Counted from the stretch's first letter, positions 10,612 to 23,312 are shown. The stretch is 64,000 nt of DNA from Membranipora membranacea (GCA_914767715.1 OU612065.1:19778001-19842000); one strand, 5' to 3'. Notes: generated from the letters alone by a model not told the origin. Made by a program: numbers and translations.

Positions 10612-13600
10612 ATGATGGCATTCTCTTCAACCAAGACATGTTTCTTCAAACACTGCAAATCCTCAACATCTAGCTCAGACATAACATTCCACTCTACACC
10701 AGCAAAACTAGCTCATCTTTATCTTTATCTAAGTGGATGGTACCTAGATTTTGAGTTACATAACTTCTGCAATATAGGGTTTACTAGGTTCAAAGTATGT
10801 TCCCTGCATTTTGACCAACAGGATTTTGTGTACACTGTAAAGAGGAGTTGCTCTCTAGCAAAACACATAATACATGGGGTTGTCCCTCAACAATTTTCAG
10901 GACAAAAAGACATGTCAACTCAAACAGATGATATAACAGCAAACAGTATGTCTACTCAAACTGTGTTGGATGTGTGTACAGCTGACACACAAACTGATAG
11001 TGTAAAGGTGAGGTTAAAGAACCAAGCCGTACTACGCCATAACTCCTGCGTAAAACATAACATCATCATCTTGACTTTCAAGTTCCATAGACAAAATCCT
11101 AAACGAGTGACCAACTCACAATTCATTAGCAAGTTTACTTCAGCCCTGTTCCCTTCATGAGTAGCTCATGATTGAAAACACACCATGTACTGATGACCAT
11201 TTTAACACACAAGATAATTCAAGAAGCCGCAGCAACAGTTCATCTATGTTTTGCAGTATACCAAACCTGAGTTCATGCACTCAACCCCTGTAGAGCCTGG
11301 CCCCAAGCGTCTAAGGACCTTGATGGCGGAGCAAGAGATACCTGCTAAGGTAGATTGAGTGAACTATTTAATGATGACATGTTTCTGTTTTATGACGGCT
11401 ATAGTAATCTTTACGTATCCAAACAGCGCTCTGTTGCTATATTCAATAATGTAAACGATGCATATTAGAATTTATGGATGTGTCCTTAGTGTAGAGAAAT
11501 GCATCATTTTCCCGCATTTCTCCTGCAAAACTTGTTAAAATAAAACAATGCAAAGTGTACTCTGAGTAACTGCTTTTGCAATCTTCAAACTGAAAATGTG
11601 AATGGGCAATCATAATAAAACAAGTTCACTAGAGACTCGTCAATGGGATTAATTTTGACTGGGTTACAGGTTTGAATAGAGCAATTTGCTGATCAAACAG
11701 GGGTTCCTGGGTGCGTCTTTGTGCTGAGAGGTGTGATGATAACGACTTTTGGCCACCTCCTGATGACTTTTTGGGGCGTTGGCTGTCCGTGATTGGTCTG
11801 GAGGGATTTGGGCCCGCCCTGGCCTTTGTGCTTCTTGGTCCTGGTAAACCTGGCAAAATCCATCCTGTTTCAGTGTTCTTTTAGCAGCCGGTTAGAGCTC
11901 ATCGGTAGTCTAAAGTTAATGTGATATCGTAAAGACACTCAAACTGAGATTTTTATAAACAGATTGAGGAAAAAAGGCAAAAGGTAGGAATTTACAGTTT
12001 ATCAATTATTTTTGTCTAATTATCTCAACTGCGTCTTGATTACGATTATGAGATATACGTCAGCAGTCACAAACATGTACTTCATTAATTTTCTGATTGT
12101 GATTTGCTTTACATTTGAGGATTTAAATGGTTGCGTTATGATAACTTCTTTTTTGGTAATTTAAAAGAATACATTTCACATTTTTTAACCTTGACAAGCA
12201 GGTAAACAGTTTACACTGAGATCATGTGACATAATTGTCTCCTACATTTTAGTTTACTATTTTTTCACATGATCCTTTCAGATTTCACGGCGAATTTGGT
12301 GGTGTACAGTAGAGAAAGAGGCAAATAATAAAGATATTGATAATGTTATAAATCGATTACTCAAGCTCTCAAGTATTATCAACAAGTAATCAGTGACAAT
12401 CTCACGCTTGCGTCCTCAAATCTGTCGACTAGCCAATTTAGCGGGGTTTGCTAAACTTAGCGCTGTTAGGCTGACACTGACCGAAAATAAGTCAAGACTG
12501 GAAGATCTACAGCTGAATAACTGTTAATTGGCAAACTTAAAATTATTCATATTGCAGGAAAACTATGCCCCAAACTGATGCTGCCATGGGTTTTGTGTAC
12601 TCTGAGGCTTCAGCTGTGGATGTTTCTGATGATGGTAATATAATTTTTTCTCCAGCTAAACAAATATATTGATATGTTACTGGTAATACATGTATCAGCC
12701 TTTTCTGGAGGTTGAAAGTTAACTGAGCAGAAAAGGTAAAGTTTTGAGTTGAGTTAGATAGTCTAGAGCTCAAGCTTTGAACAGGATGGAGTGTTATCCG
12801 AGGGATACTGGAGTTCAATAACACAGAAAAAAACTTGCATACATTTTCTGCTTCTGTATTGTTGCCCAGTGTTGGATCCAGACGACAGCAGCTATACACC
12901 GTCAGGTTACGCTGAAGACGAAGCAGATTCTTTTGAAAGCTCCGTACAGCAGATAGATCATACACGAAAGCATATTGTTTACCAGTCTGCTATAGCTGAG
13001 ATATTTAATTTACTAAGTTTTGATTAAAATTGATATTGATTATTATTAAGTATTAATGTGAAGGGAAAGGCAATTTCTCAAGCGTTCGAATTCACATGTC
13101 AGAGAAGAGCGGAATGTGCACACGTGAATTTTAAAATTCCAGCTGATGAAAGATAATGTTATACTTTCAACAGATTAAATGTGACAGATGTGACAGCACC
13201 CTCAAGTGTGGTTTTAGTGAACATAAGGGCAGCATGCTGATCGTATTGTCTAGATGTACCAAGTGCTCCTATCCCCGGACATGGCACTCTCAGCCTGCGT
13301 TAGGAAGAAAAGCGATGGAGAAATGTGGACATCTCTAGCTCCATATTCCTCACGTATGTTTATTTGACATGATCCATTACAAAATTGCTTGGGCATATAG
13401 CTATGAAATTCGAAATCTACTAGCCTTAGTAATAGCAGTGAATTTAGGACAAAGCTTGTCCCTGGTAATAGCAATCTACGTTAAGGAAAGACTTCTAAAT
13501 TCCTTCTAATTCGTACAATTCCAGTGTGGTCATAAGAAGCCAGTCCAGTAGGTCCACATTACTCTTGATTTTGCAGCGGCCAATCATATACAGGGATTTC

Positions 13601-16117
13601 AAAGTTCATGGAGGATGAGAACATCCCATTTCTGAGCTCATCAACTTATCACGACTACCAGAAGAATGTTGTGCTGCCTGCTGTTTCTGCCGAGTTTAAT
13701 GAAGTAATCGGAAAAGTTAAAGAAAACCTCAAACTGAAAGGTAGGCCTACAGAAGTCATATTAACTTGGGAGATAAGTAGGTAGTGGTTGTTGACACAAT
13801 GCTGAACTGGAATATGTCATGTTGTGGATAAACTGCTTGCTGAATAACTTTTTAATTTAACACTTTATTTTCAGGTGATATTGTGTTGGCAGGTGACGGG
13901 AGATATGATTCCCCAGGACACTGTGCTCGCTATTGCACCTACACTATGGTTGATGGAGTAAGTAGTGACTTATCACTGGTTCAAAACAGCTTGCATGCAT
14001 TTACCACCATTTACTGCATAGAGGGGAAAAGTATTGACAGAGGGAAAAGTTAGCCAACGTTAGTTAGTAACATTTAGCCTTGAGCTAGCTAACATTAAGT
14101 CATCGCTAACCTCTAGCTTATATTGACTCCATGGTAAACATGTCTGGACGATGGAAACTTTCTGCACAATTACCATTTATGATGGGCAGTTTCGACAAGC
14201 TGCAAATTTGCAACGACAAATTCTCGACAACCTAGAAGTCTAAATTTCCAACAATCATAGTTTTCACATAGATCTTATATTAATTTTACAGAGTACTGGA
14301 GAAGTTGCCTATGACTTGACTAAGCAGTGAGCTGAAACCAGCTCCAGCACTATGGCTGAGAAGGAGGCTTTTGTGGAGCTTGTCACTGAAGCCAAGGCTG
14401 ACCTGGGAGCTAAACTGAAGAGCATCACCACTGATGGCTCAATTTCAATCCGGGCTCACATGAGAAAAAATGAACCAAATATATTGCACGGGCTTGATGT
14501 TTGGCATATGGCCAAAAACATTACTTAAAACCTGAACAAAAAGTACAAAACAAAGGTGACATTGAGAGTTTGAAGGACATCATCAAATTTGTATTATTAA
14601 TGATAAATCAAGTAATAGTAACAGAGCAGTCAGCAGATCTTGTTTTCATATTTCAGATAGCGAGTAACAGGGATGATAGAAAGAAAATAAAAGGGTCCGA
14701 GCATAGCATCAGTCCGTACCTGGGTATGTATGGTTTAGTCCGCGTTTGTGTTATTTTCAGGTACATAATCCGTTTTGTTTTCTGTGAGATAGGAGGAGAG
14801 AAAGTTGCTGCCCTTGATCCCGGAGATCACTAATCACCTCTGGTGGTCGGCTGCAAACTGCGGGGGTGATGCTGATTTATTGGTTGAAATGTTCAAAAGT
14901 GTTGCCTTTCACGTCATTGATGTCCATAGCGGTTTTCCATTCAACACAAAGTTTAAGAAGTGTCTCCATGACCCCATATCTAGGTATTTCACGATTAAGC
15001 TGAGAATTCATAAGTAGTAGCGTTTGGTTAAGGTTATAATCCATTGAGCACAATCCATTCAGTTGCTGCCATCATCAGTATACAATAATTTTCCATCATT
15101 CTTCACAACCTATAAAAAAAAAGCAAAGAATAATTTTCATAACAATTTCAGTATCATAGCACGTATCAGCTTCACCAAATTGCTCATTCATCATGAAACT
15201 TTTTTAGGGACGCTGACAGGAGTATTGCATGGCTTGAAAAAGACGGTCCTGCTCACAGAGTTCTGCTGAGCCATATCTCTAATGCCAACTTGCTGAGTCA
15301 TTTAAGGCAGACGGCACATGGCCAGCATACAGGAGTACTAGAAGTCCTCCACAGCTTGTTGCTGAGTTATGCATCCAAAAGAATTGATTACGAGCCCTCA
15401 GCATACAATGGCCGTGTTCAATTGGCTATTCTGGATCATAACGAGAATTGTAACAGAGATGTGAAGAAAGGTATGTCATCAAACTGATATCGATTCAATA
15501 TCATGACGGCTCAGATAACAAAATAAGCTCCAAGAGAATTCTGGTAAATTGCATTTTCAATAACATATCAAGGTCAATGCTAACCACATTTTTCACTGTT
15601 GAATTCGTTATAATTTACAGATGAGAATGGAGATCCAGTGATGAGGATGACCTGGTCGAAGGCCTCAAAGGCTTACAGGCTGAGGAAGGTATATGTTCCA
15701 AGGACATACAGTTTCAGAGAGAGGATCAGGACAAGGATCATGGCTACAGCATCGGAGCACACAAAAAATTGTTCAGTGGTATGTGGCTATTAAATGCTAT
15801 CATCTTATTTTTGTCTCAACCGAGGGTGCAGAGAGAAATCAATATTAGATAAAGTCTACATTCAGAGTTGCCCCCACTCTGGTCAAGGGTGGAGCAACTC
15901 TGAAAATAGGCATTTGAACTGAATAAGTGACTTTTATGCCAAGGAGGTTGTCGATACACCAATAATAATAGACTGATAACCTATCAATCGTCTCAAATTA
16001 AGTATTACTATTATTAAATTATGTATGTTTTAGATACCTTCTACCAAGATCTCGAAAGCAGCAGTGAAACCATCTTTGGCAGAACTTAAGGAGAAGTATA
16101 ATATGTCCAGATTCTGA
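10612..16117 (+). pseudogene. THAP-domain DDE transposase gene (Kolobok-like), degenerate
   Basis: Starts at ATG 10612. Exon 1 (10612-11007) holds a THAP zinc finger: C-x4-C, TFHSTP, GWYL, VCSLHF, and a final hydrophobic VVPQQF. Exon 2 is 11257-11349. Later coding blocks lie near 12560-12632, 12868-13012 (ends HTRKHIVYQSAIAEIFNL), 13173-13320 (two CxxC pairs, then WHSQP), 13575-13740, 13876-13958 (GDGRYDSPGHCARYCTYTM), 14292-14510 (ITTDGS, GLDVWHMAKNI), 14790-14990, 15207-15470 (HTGVLEVLHSLL, likely catalytic Glu) and 15621-16117. This order matches a THAP-transposase family common in fish and invertebrate genomes; the Kolobok name is my inference. Lesions: splice donor CTAAGT at 13013 where GTAAGT is expected, TGA at 14328-14330, and TAA after HMAKNIT. 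Confidence 0.72.
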
Positions 16118-16398
16118 CTTCACACCATGACCTGATTTGAAGACAGGTTTTTGCCTGACTTGTCTCCATAATCTACAACGTTAACACAACAAATAACTAT
16201 GAACATAAATTTTTGTTATACATTTTTCCTTGTTAGTGAATACAACGTATGTACATATATTTATCTAAACGAGCCACTCACTCATTTCATGTCAATCAGA
16301 TGATCAATCAATCGTTTCCATCATCAACGTAGAAACATACATTCATTTATATAAACTCAGAACAACAGTCACTTACACATTTCATGTCAATCACATGA

Positions 16399-17205
16399 TC
16401 ATTCAATCGATTGCATTGCCTCTACCTGTTCAGGCGCACGGAATCCGACGTATTGCCCATTAGGGTCTGGCCACAACTGCCTAATATAGCTGACCACACA
16501 TGATGGAATCACTTTACGGTGTCTTTTACCTATCAATCCATGGACCAGCTGCACATAACAAACGTAAGCGTGGTGGCGGTACTCTCGGTTCTTAATAACT
16601 TTAAGTGACAGCTGGTCCTTCAAACCTTTCATCATCTGCTGACGCTGCCATGCCAGGCCAAGCGTGATGGGGTCAAGAATATGTTGGATCTCCACAGACA
16701 TGCACACACAAGAATCAGGGCCAGGCACAAATCCATTCCTAAATTCAACACCATCAAAGTTTTCTTGCAGGCAACACACATTCTCACATTCTTTCTCCAT
16801 ACATAGGCATCGACCACACAGACAACCAGGCATATTTATTGGGCCATCAATGAGACTTACACTGGTATTGAAAGATGTTGTTGTACTGCTGCTACTACTA
16901 CTACTACTATCACTGTCATCACCCTCATCCTCCTCTTCTTCAGCCAGGGCAAATAAAACTCCCTGGGGCAAGGTTGGGGTTGAAAGTGCCATATATTTCC
17001 CAGAGCAGGCCTTCACAGGGGCAAATGAATAAGGTCTGGGTCCACTACTACTTCTCCCTTCACCTCTCACAGATTCAGCAACAACAGCATGCTGATCAGC
17101 ACATTCACTCTCACCACAATCAATGTCATCATTATCATTCATATTGGCAGGCTCACAGTCACAACTAGTACCATCAACTTCCATCCCATCATCACACTCA
17201 TGCAT
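16399..17205 (-). CDS. P2X7 ballast-domain (P2RX7_C-like) protein, 268 aa
   Basis: Single open frame from ATG 17205 to TAA 16399. The N-terminal half is acidic and low-complexity, with an E/D run followed by a serine run and a threonine stretch (about residues 90-113). A cysteine-rich part follows (CLCGRCLCM, then CENVCC). The C-terminal third contains RHHAYVCYVQLVHG, RKVIPSCVVSYIRQLWPD and GQYVGFRAPE. These match the cysteine-rich cytoplasmic C-terminal 'ballast' of P2X7 receptors, known also as a free-standing domain in invertebrates. No membrane segment is present, so this is not an ion channel. It lies tail to tail with the THAP transposase (282 bp apart). Its function is unknown; zinc or guanine-nucleotide binding is known for the P2X7 ballast but is not shown here. 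The frame is intact while its neighbour is broken. Confidence 0.78.
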   Translation of the reverse strand: MHECDDGMEVDGTSCDCEPANMNDNDDIDCGESECADQHAVVAESVRGEGRSSSGPRPYSFAPVKACSGKYMALSTPTLPQGVLFALAEEEEDEGDDSDSSSSSSSSTTTSFNTSVSLIDGPINMPGCLCGRCLCMEKECENVCCLQENFDGVEFRNGFVPGPDSCVCMSVEIQHILDPITLGLAWQRQQMMKGLKDQLSLKVIKNREYRHHAYVCYVQLVHGLIGKRHRKVIPSCVVSYIRQLWPDPNGQYVGFRAPEQVEAMQSIE

Positions 17206-18817
17206 GGTAAAAATGCAACTTAGCAGATACTAAACAAAGTAGATAAATGGTGTACTATTCAACTTTTCAAAGGACAATGTTAGGAAATCTAATTCCACCC
17301 ATAGGCATCTGGAGTTACAAGCAATGCATGTCCAGTATCAACCACCCCCTTTCCCTCTCAAGGTGTAGCACACTTGAGTTTCAAACAAAATCACTCACTA
17401 AAACTTTTGCACTCTGTTCACTCTAATAAGCTGTGTCTTTTACAATGGTTTCCAATCCTCTACTTGCTCTTTTACAGGTGCTGTGGATGAAAATGTTCTG
17501 AAAGATTCCCAATTTCTCTCAGATTCCTGCCATTGACGCCATGTTGATAACCCAAACTGAAGCTTTCAAAAAATACTTTTTATAATGAATTTTTCTTCAC
17601 TGAATCTGTTTTTGTTTATCAAAATCAAAGTTATATTTTGTTTCTGTATTTAAAAAATGTCTATTTCATTGTTTTCAATCGTATTTCAATAAACTAAATA
17701 ATATTTCAAATAAACAAAAGGGACGTCTTCGTTCATCGACTCTCCCATTGGCTTACTGCTATTAAACCATTATGGCGGTTTCCTTTTGGGAATTCCCAGA
17801 ATAATCCCAGCGGGCACATTGTATGCGGCAACATGCTTCCAATGTCACAATTGGATTGTTTCTGTGTTGCATGGTACACGTTTAACATTCAATATCTTGT
17901 AGATGCATAAATGGTGCATACAAAGCAACACAGTTTGTTCCAATATGGTAACTGCGCAGTAACTACAGCTACTTCACTAGAGAGTAATTTTCAAGAATAC
18001 TGGCATCATATGGGAAAAATTGTTTTCCATTTTCTTAAAATCAAATCTAGTCTCTAAACTGCATGGGAACGATGCGTTCATGACTGCGTAGCTGTTGAAT
18101 TTGTATACATTACTTGCGTTTATCTCCCCTGGTAAGCTGCTAACGTTTGGTAAGCCCTTGTGACAACACAACAGTGCAATATAATTATTTAAATAAACCA
18201 TTATTCAATAACTTTGAAACATTAATACATGTCAGTATTTTGACATTGGTTAATAAATAGCCAGGGTTTAAATTACCTGCATTTAGCACCACTTAATGTT
18301 CTTTGCGAATAAAGTTGAACCAGATTGTATTCGAAATAAGTTTCGAGAGTTATACTGTGAATGACTCAATGACTTACCTTACACTAGTGGAAGTCTAATG
18401 GGCCTACTACTCAACATCCACAGTGGACTGAATCACTATGAGTAAAACACCCTCCTAAATTCTAATTGATATTAAATCTAATAAATCGTAATTAAAATGA
18501 AATATATACTGAGGTATGATATATTGTGTACAAATTTGCTGTGTAGAAAACGCATGGTTACTATATATACAAGCCTCTAGTTAGATGTGTAGCAGAGGCA
18601 GTTTATATATCGTAACAATATCTACTAAAATGCACCATTCCAACATATAATAGCGTGACAGATTGCCACATTAGGCAGACGTAGTTCAGCCTCTAAGGTA
18701 AACATCTTTTCAACATAGTTTAGGTACAGTTGTGCCGGCTGGGATAACAGTACTGCATTGACTGCATTTTGGCGGACTCATTACCATATTCATTATCACT
18801 TGTATTATGAGGGGAAA
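17206..18817. other. Intergenic, repeat edges only
   Basis: Includes one copy of the inverted 65-bp repeat (17288-17365). No exon was found in the remainder. AT-rich with CA/TA patches near 18480-18660. Confidence 0.45.
17288..17365 (+). repeat. 65-bp repeat, copy 1 (inverted relative to 21935)
   Basis: ATTCCACC-CATAGGCATCTGGAGTTACAAGC-ATGTCCAGTATCAACCACCCCC matches the reverse complement of 21940-22000 except for a four-base insertion (AATG) and a few changes. The pair encloses the P-like transposase remnant, so it may mark that element's ends. Confidence 0.8.
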
Positions 18818-21792
18818 ATGCCCCCTAAGGCAAAATATGGTCAGAAACTCTGGCAGGCACAGTCCAGTGGCGGAAAAACAAGTGCTAGTAAATGGTAAGA
18901 GTTTTGGATTATAGAGTTTGCTTATTTGGCTAATAAATACAGTATGAGTATTTCAATTTACCATTTTAGTTGCTTGTGTGTAAAAATGCTGGTAGTTACC
19001 AAAGATTCAGAGTGCTTATAACAAAGCAAGTGTGTGTTTCTCACCAACCACTTGTTGAATGTTCATCATTATCATTAATTAACTGTGCCATAAACTCTGG
19101 CAGGCCCAGTCCAGTGGGGGGAAAACAAGTGCTAGTAAATGGTAAGAGTTTTGGATTGTAGAGTTTGCTTAGTTGGCTAATAAATACAGTGAGAGTATTT
19201 CAATTTACCATTTTAGTTGCTTGTGTGTAAAAATGCTGGTAATTACCAAAGATTCAGAGTGCGTATAACAAAGCAAGTGTGTGTTTCTCACCAACCACTT
19301 GTTGAATGTTCATCATAACATTAATTAAATTGTGCCACTCAGGTTGAAGCGTCACTAGTGACCCAGCAGCCAGTGCAACTCCAAACCTGTTGTTCAACTC
19401 AGAGCGTTTACGCTGACTTTGGCACTCTATATAAGAATGGGCCAAATATCTCTCCTAAAACCTTCAATCAGGTAGTCCTGAAGGTGAGTCCTCAGAGTTA
19501 ATTTTATAAACTGTATAAAGTTATTTTTTAATGAATGCTTAGGTGCCTTGCCTACCTAATCTACCAGTTACTGAGTTTTCATTCTACTAGTCGGATACAG
19601 TTAGAGTGATGGTTGCTGTTTTAAAATGCACTGTTTTATGTGTCATAGCTGTTATGACTTGATCGGCTTAATAAAGTTGAATATATTATACAGAAATGCT
19701 GGTACAATTCTCAGCCAAAATATTATGTGTCAGGCAATGTTATGAGCCTACTTGTCTCTAAGGAAGGAAACACCAAAACATGATATTCTCTGTAGGAATT
19801 TCCTGCCGCGTCTATCCAACGGAGGTATATTGCGAAGGTGGGTACCAGGCAAGTGTTTGTGGGACTGATGAAAGTGGGAACCAATCCACAAACCAGTGCA
19901 GACCACACATACAACCAGAGCAGGACACAAAGCAATTCCTCCGACCATGGATATGTAAAGGTAAAGTTGTCAATCTAAGTGGGGGGTGCAATGGTGGTCT
20001 AAAGTATAAAGTGTAAAGAAATTTCATCAGAGAAAAAAACACACAAAAAAAGGGTGCCAACAAATGGGTTACGTCTCGTCTGTGGTCTACGTTGTAAATG
20101 GATTGTAACAGTAATTCACTCTGCCTAACCGGTAAAATTTCAGACAAAAGTAATTTCAATACAAACATACTGATATGTACCATACACCGAAAACTTTTGA
20201 ATTCCATATAGGGGCAAGCCAGGCATTTTATTTGACCATCCTCATATAAAACTCATCCCATGCTACTCTCTATTCCAGTCTTGTGTTTTGAGAACATTCA
20301 AATTGTTCTGACCAGATTTTACTATCATCTTCCATTGATCCAGTGTATTTGTTGAGTAGAGTATGCAAGAGAGTGCTTTGACTGTTTACATACAAGGAGC
20401 AATCATTCATAAGAATTATTTTGTTATTGCAAAATTGTAACTTGTAGTCGGCTACCCACTTGCAATGAAGCGACGGCTCACAGTTTTCAGGATATAATTA
20501 TGTTTGGCACCATTGTTCAGTTACCCACAATTACCTAAAGCTGTCGCTCTGGTCTGAGAACTGCAACTGTTGAATTTACTTTTTTTATGTAGCGTTGTCT
20601 ACCACGCAAAGCACTTGGAGAAATTACTAATATCAGTCAGCCGACAGCAGCAACACCTCCTCCGCCACAGAAAGCTGAAACAACAGCAAATGACAGTGAC
20701 TGTTCAAACTCTGCTCCCAGCAACGGAGACACCGATCACGGTGAGGGAAGAGGGCATTTATTCATTTGTTAATCATTTGTTAATAGAGCTGAACTGGATT
20801 TGAGATAATGCAGTATGATACAAACATGTGCACTATTGAATGCCAGATCTCCTTTTTGAACTTGAATAGAATAATGTATATTTTGCTGAGATCCATCGAT
20901 CCTACTTTGAGGCTATTTAATCCATGATCTCGAGTAGTGAAGTAGTGAGACTTTGGGTTTATGTCGAGAAACCATGCTAAGCTTTTCAATTATTCATAAT
21001 ATGTTACCATTTTGACCCTCATCGAACTATGTGTGTGTGAATTGACCAGATTCAGAAAGTGATGATGAAGGTAGAGATGTTGACCAGGGGGATGAGGAGT
21101 ACGTACCATTCACCTCAGACGACGAATCAGAATCAGAAGAACAACCTGACGTCACCGAAACCACTCCAGCTCCAGTACCAGCCATCTCTCGGGAGGATCT
21201 GCTTCCTGCAGAGCTGCAGCAGGATGAGCAGTGGAAACATTTCTATTCGCAACAGCTAAAGAATTGTGGGAAATATCATAGATGGAGCATAAGGTAAGTC
21301 AAGATATACACTGTCTGACAAAAATACTGTTGGCCTCGAGAGGACTGTGATTAATATATGATGCTTGTTGCATCCTATGTATTTAGACAATCCTCTTTTT
21401 GATACAGACTTAATATTGCATAGGGTAGTGATAACATCACTTATTTATTATTTTGACTAAGATGACGCCAGAAATTTGGTTTGACTTAGAATGACAACGC
21501 TCAATGTGCACATGGTGAGACAATGCATTTTCTTAATGATTTTTTTCAGCGTACTCCAGACATCTCTGGATATGTACACAAGATCTCCACAAGGTTACAG
21601 CAACAGGCGGAAGGCCGGTACCTTAAAACTTCCACATCCAAAACACTTGCAGAAGATAAAGAACTATGTTTCACAAACTCCAGGGTTAAACCATAAAAAC
21701 CTTCACTGGATGCTGCTGGAGTCAGACAGGCGCAGACTATCAGCCAGAGGGCGAACTGGCTTCATCGTGTTCGATGAAGTCCAGATTCAGGT
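18818..21792 (+). pseudogene. P-element/THAP9-like transposase, N-terminal part only
   Basis: Exon 1, 18818-18894, begins MPPKAKYGQKLWQAQSSGG and ends at GTAAGA. Further exon-like blocks: 19343-19489, 19797-19958, about 20594-20740, 21049-21294 (acidic, DEEYVPFTSDDESESEE) and 21550-21789. The last reads LKLPHPKHLQKIKNYVSQTPGLNHKNLHWMLLE split over its length and ends GFIVFDEVQIQ, like the start of the RNase-H fold of P-element/THAP9 transposases, where FDE holds the first catalytic Asp. A donor (GTTAGT) follows but no later catalytic exons are found before 22000. Exon 1 and exon 2 do not join in frame as I place them. It is truncated and non-functional as a nuclease. Confidence 0.5.
18845..19340. 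repeat. Tandem duplication, about 247-bp period, of exon 1 end plus intron
   Basis: 18845-19091 repeats at 19092-19340 with few changes, including the last 48 bases of exon 1 and its GTAAGAGTTTTGG donor. The second copy lacks the ATG. Confidence 0.9.
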
Positions 21793-21934
21793 TAGTGAAA
21801 TGCTTGCACCATTTCCTTCCTTAATTCTGCATGATCCTTGCGCCTTGCAAAGCGCCGTTCTATATGCGAAAATATCACAATGTAGGACAACTTAACCCTT
21901 CTGAAAACTAACAACTATGTCAATTAGTTATAGG

Positions 21935-22003
21935 GGAAGGGGGTGGTTGATACTGGACATGCTTGTAACTCCAGATGCCTATGATTCCACCACAGTCTCA
22001 AAC
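21935..22003 (-). repeat. 65-bp repeat, copy 2
   Basis: Reverse complement of 17288-17365 (GGGGGTGGTTGATACTGGACATGCTTGTAACTCCAGATGCC, described in two halves). Confidence 0.8.
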
Positions 22004-22165
22004 TTTCTGATACACACGAGGAAAGAAAGTTATACCGAGATATTCTGACTTATTTTCATATCAGAGGTGCTCATACTTACCAACCATACCTCCCAATATT
22101 AGACTTAGATCCACTATCTCAAGCAGGAAACCGGAAACAGCCAATCTGTATTTGATAAATGTACC

Positions 22166-22335
22166 TACGGCAGACGAGCTGCGCCAGGGGAGAAAAATTA
22201 ATTGGGATGGCGCACCTCGGCTACATTGAATTTACATGTGGCGCAGCTCGGCTACATTGAGTTTACATGTGGCGCAGCTCGGCTATAGGCGATTTATGTG
22301 TGGCGCAGCTCGGCTAGTTTCAAATTTTGTAGCCA
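22166..22335 (+). repeat. Left inverted repeat with four-copy minisatellite
   Basis: Four copies of GGCGCAGCTCGGCTACATTGA-TTTACATGT, period 31-35, at about 22207-22320. Inverted relative to 30350-30476. Confidence 0.85.
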
Positions 22336-22920
22336 AGAGAACACAACTCAGAAATTACATAGTCTGTCACTACTCAGTCGGAAAAAAGGTTAGTGTCAAC
22401 TTGAGTTTTGGAGGTATGATTGTTAACAACTAAGTCTGCACCATCTTGATAACTGAGTCTGATCACACTGATCACGTGATATACTATTGCATGTATATAT
22501 GTATATGTCATTGTTACAGTGGATCAGAGTGAGAGAATTGGTTGTATGTTGGTGGTGATGCAGTAGCACCCTCACTTGCACACTATCACTATCTATGACC
22601 CAAGGGTCCTACTCCAAAACCTGTCTGGCCTGGGTCTGTGGCAATATTTGACAGTCATATTGCGTTCAGCTGGAAAATCATTTGGTAATCTCTCAATTTT
22701 ATCTCTAATCCAGAAATAAACACTTTTCTCATAGTTGAGCATCTCATTTGGTTTCAGCATTGATTGATCAAATTATCGGTTTTCCTTTCAGAACGTTTGA
22801 AGACAAGGTGATGACAACAAAATTAAAACTAGCCTAAAGAGTTGGGATATTACTGAGTATCAATGTGGTCTATCATATATATTAGTGTTGGAAATGAAGT
22901 CATCTGGATGATCAATGATG

Positions 22921-23290
22921 AGATGAGCATAATGATCGGGCACAGCCCGATCCACACGCTGTAGGCGTGGCGGGGAGGGTGTGGGAGGGGCGCTTAAGCG
23001 CCCTGCCACAAGGAAATTTTTGCATATCGGTAGCAAAATAGTGCAAGCAGAGAGGTATTTCAATAGCTCACTGAGCTGTTGGGTACTTTCAGAAAACAAC
23101 TCAATAGCAGTAGAAGATTACGGTAAAAATGCTCCAGTTATAAAGCATTAATTTGAAAAAAACTGTCCTCGATGAGATTCGAACCCAGACAATCTTATTA
23201 GCAGTGATTAATAGGCAGACGCTCTACACACTGAGCTATTCAGCCACTCACGGCAATCCGTGGGCCGTGAGTGCTAATATACGCCACTGA
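22921..23290 (-). mobile_element. tRNA-derived SINE, copy 1
   Basis: On the minus strand it starts TCAGTGGCGTATATTAGCACTC. Pol III promoter boxes follow: A box TAGCTCAGTGTGTAGAG and B box GGTTCGAATCTC (around 23170-23245). The 3' part has three compact GC hairpins: GGGCGCTTAAGCGCCC-like, CCACGCC-TACAGCGTG, and ATCGGGCTGTGCCCGAT. Copy 2 at 26146 is collinear over the whole length. Confidence 0.8.
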
Positions 23291-23312
23291 TGTCCAATGC
23301 AATCATACCAGA

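Noticed and set aside
16664-17168. Plus-strand frames of 122 and 97 codons
   Set aside because: Shadows of the ballast-domain gene, made of runs complementary to its Glu/Asp/Ser stretch.
23170-23245. A functional tRNA gene
   Set aside because: A and B boxes are good, but the region between them is too long and unpaired for a cloverleaf, and a second copy with the same extra parts shows it is a SINE.
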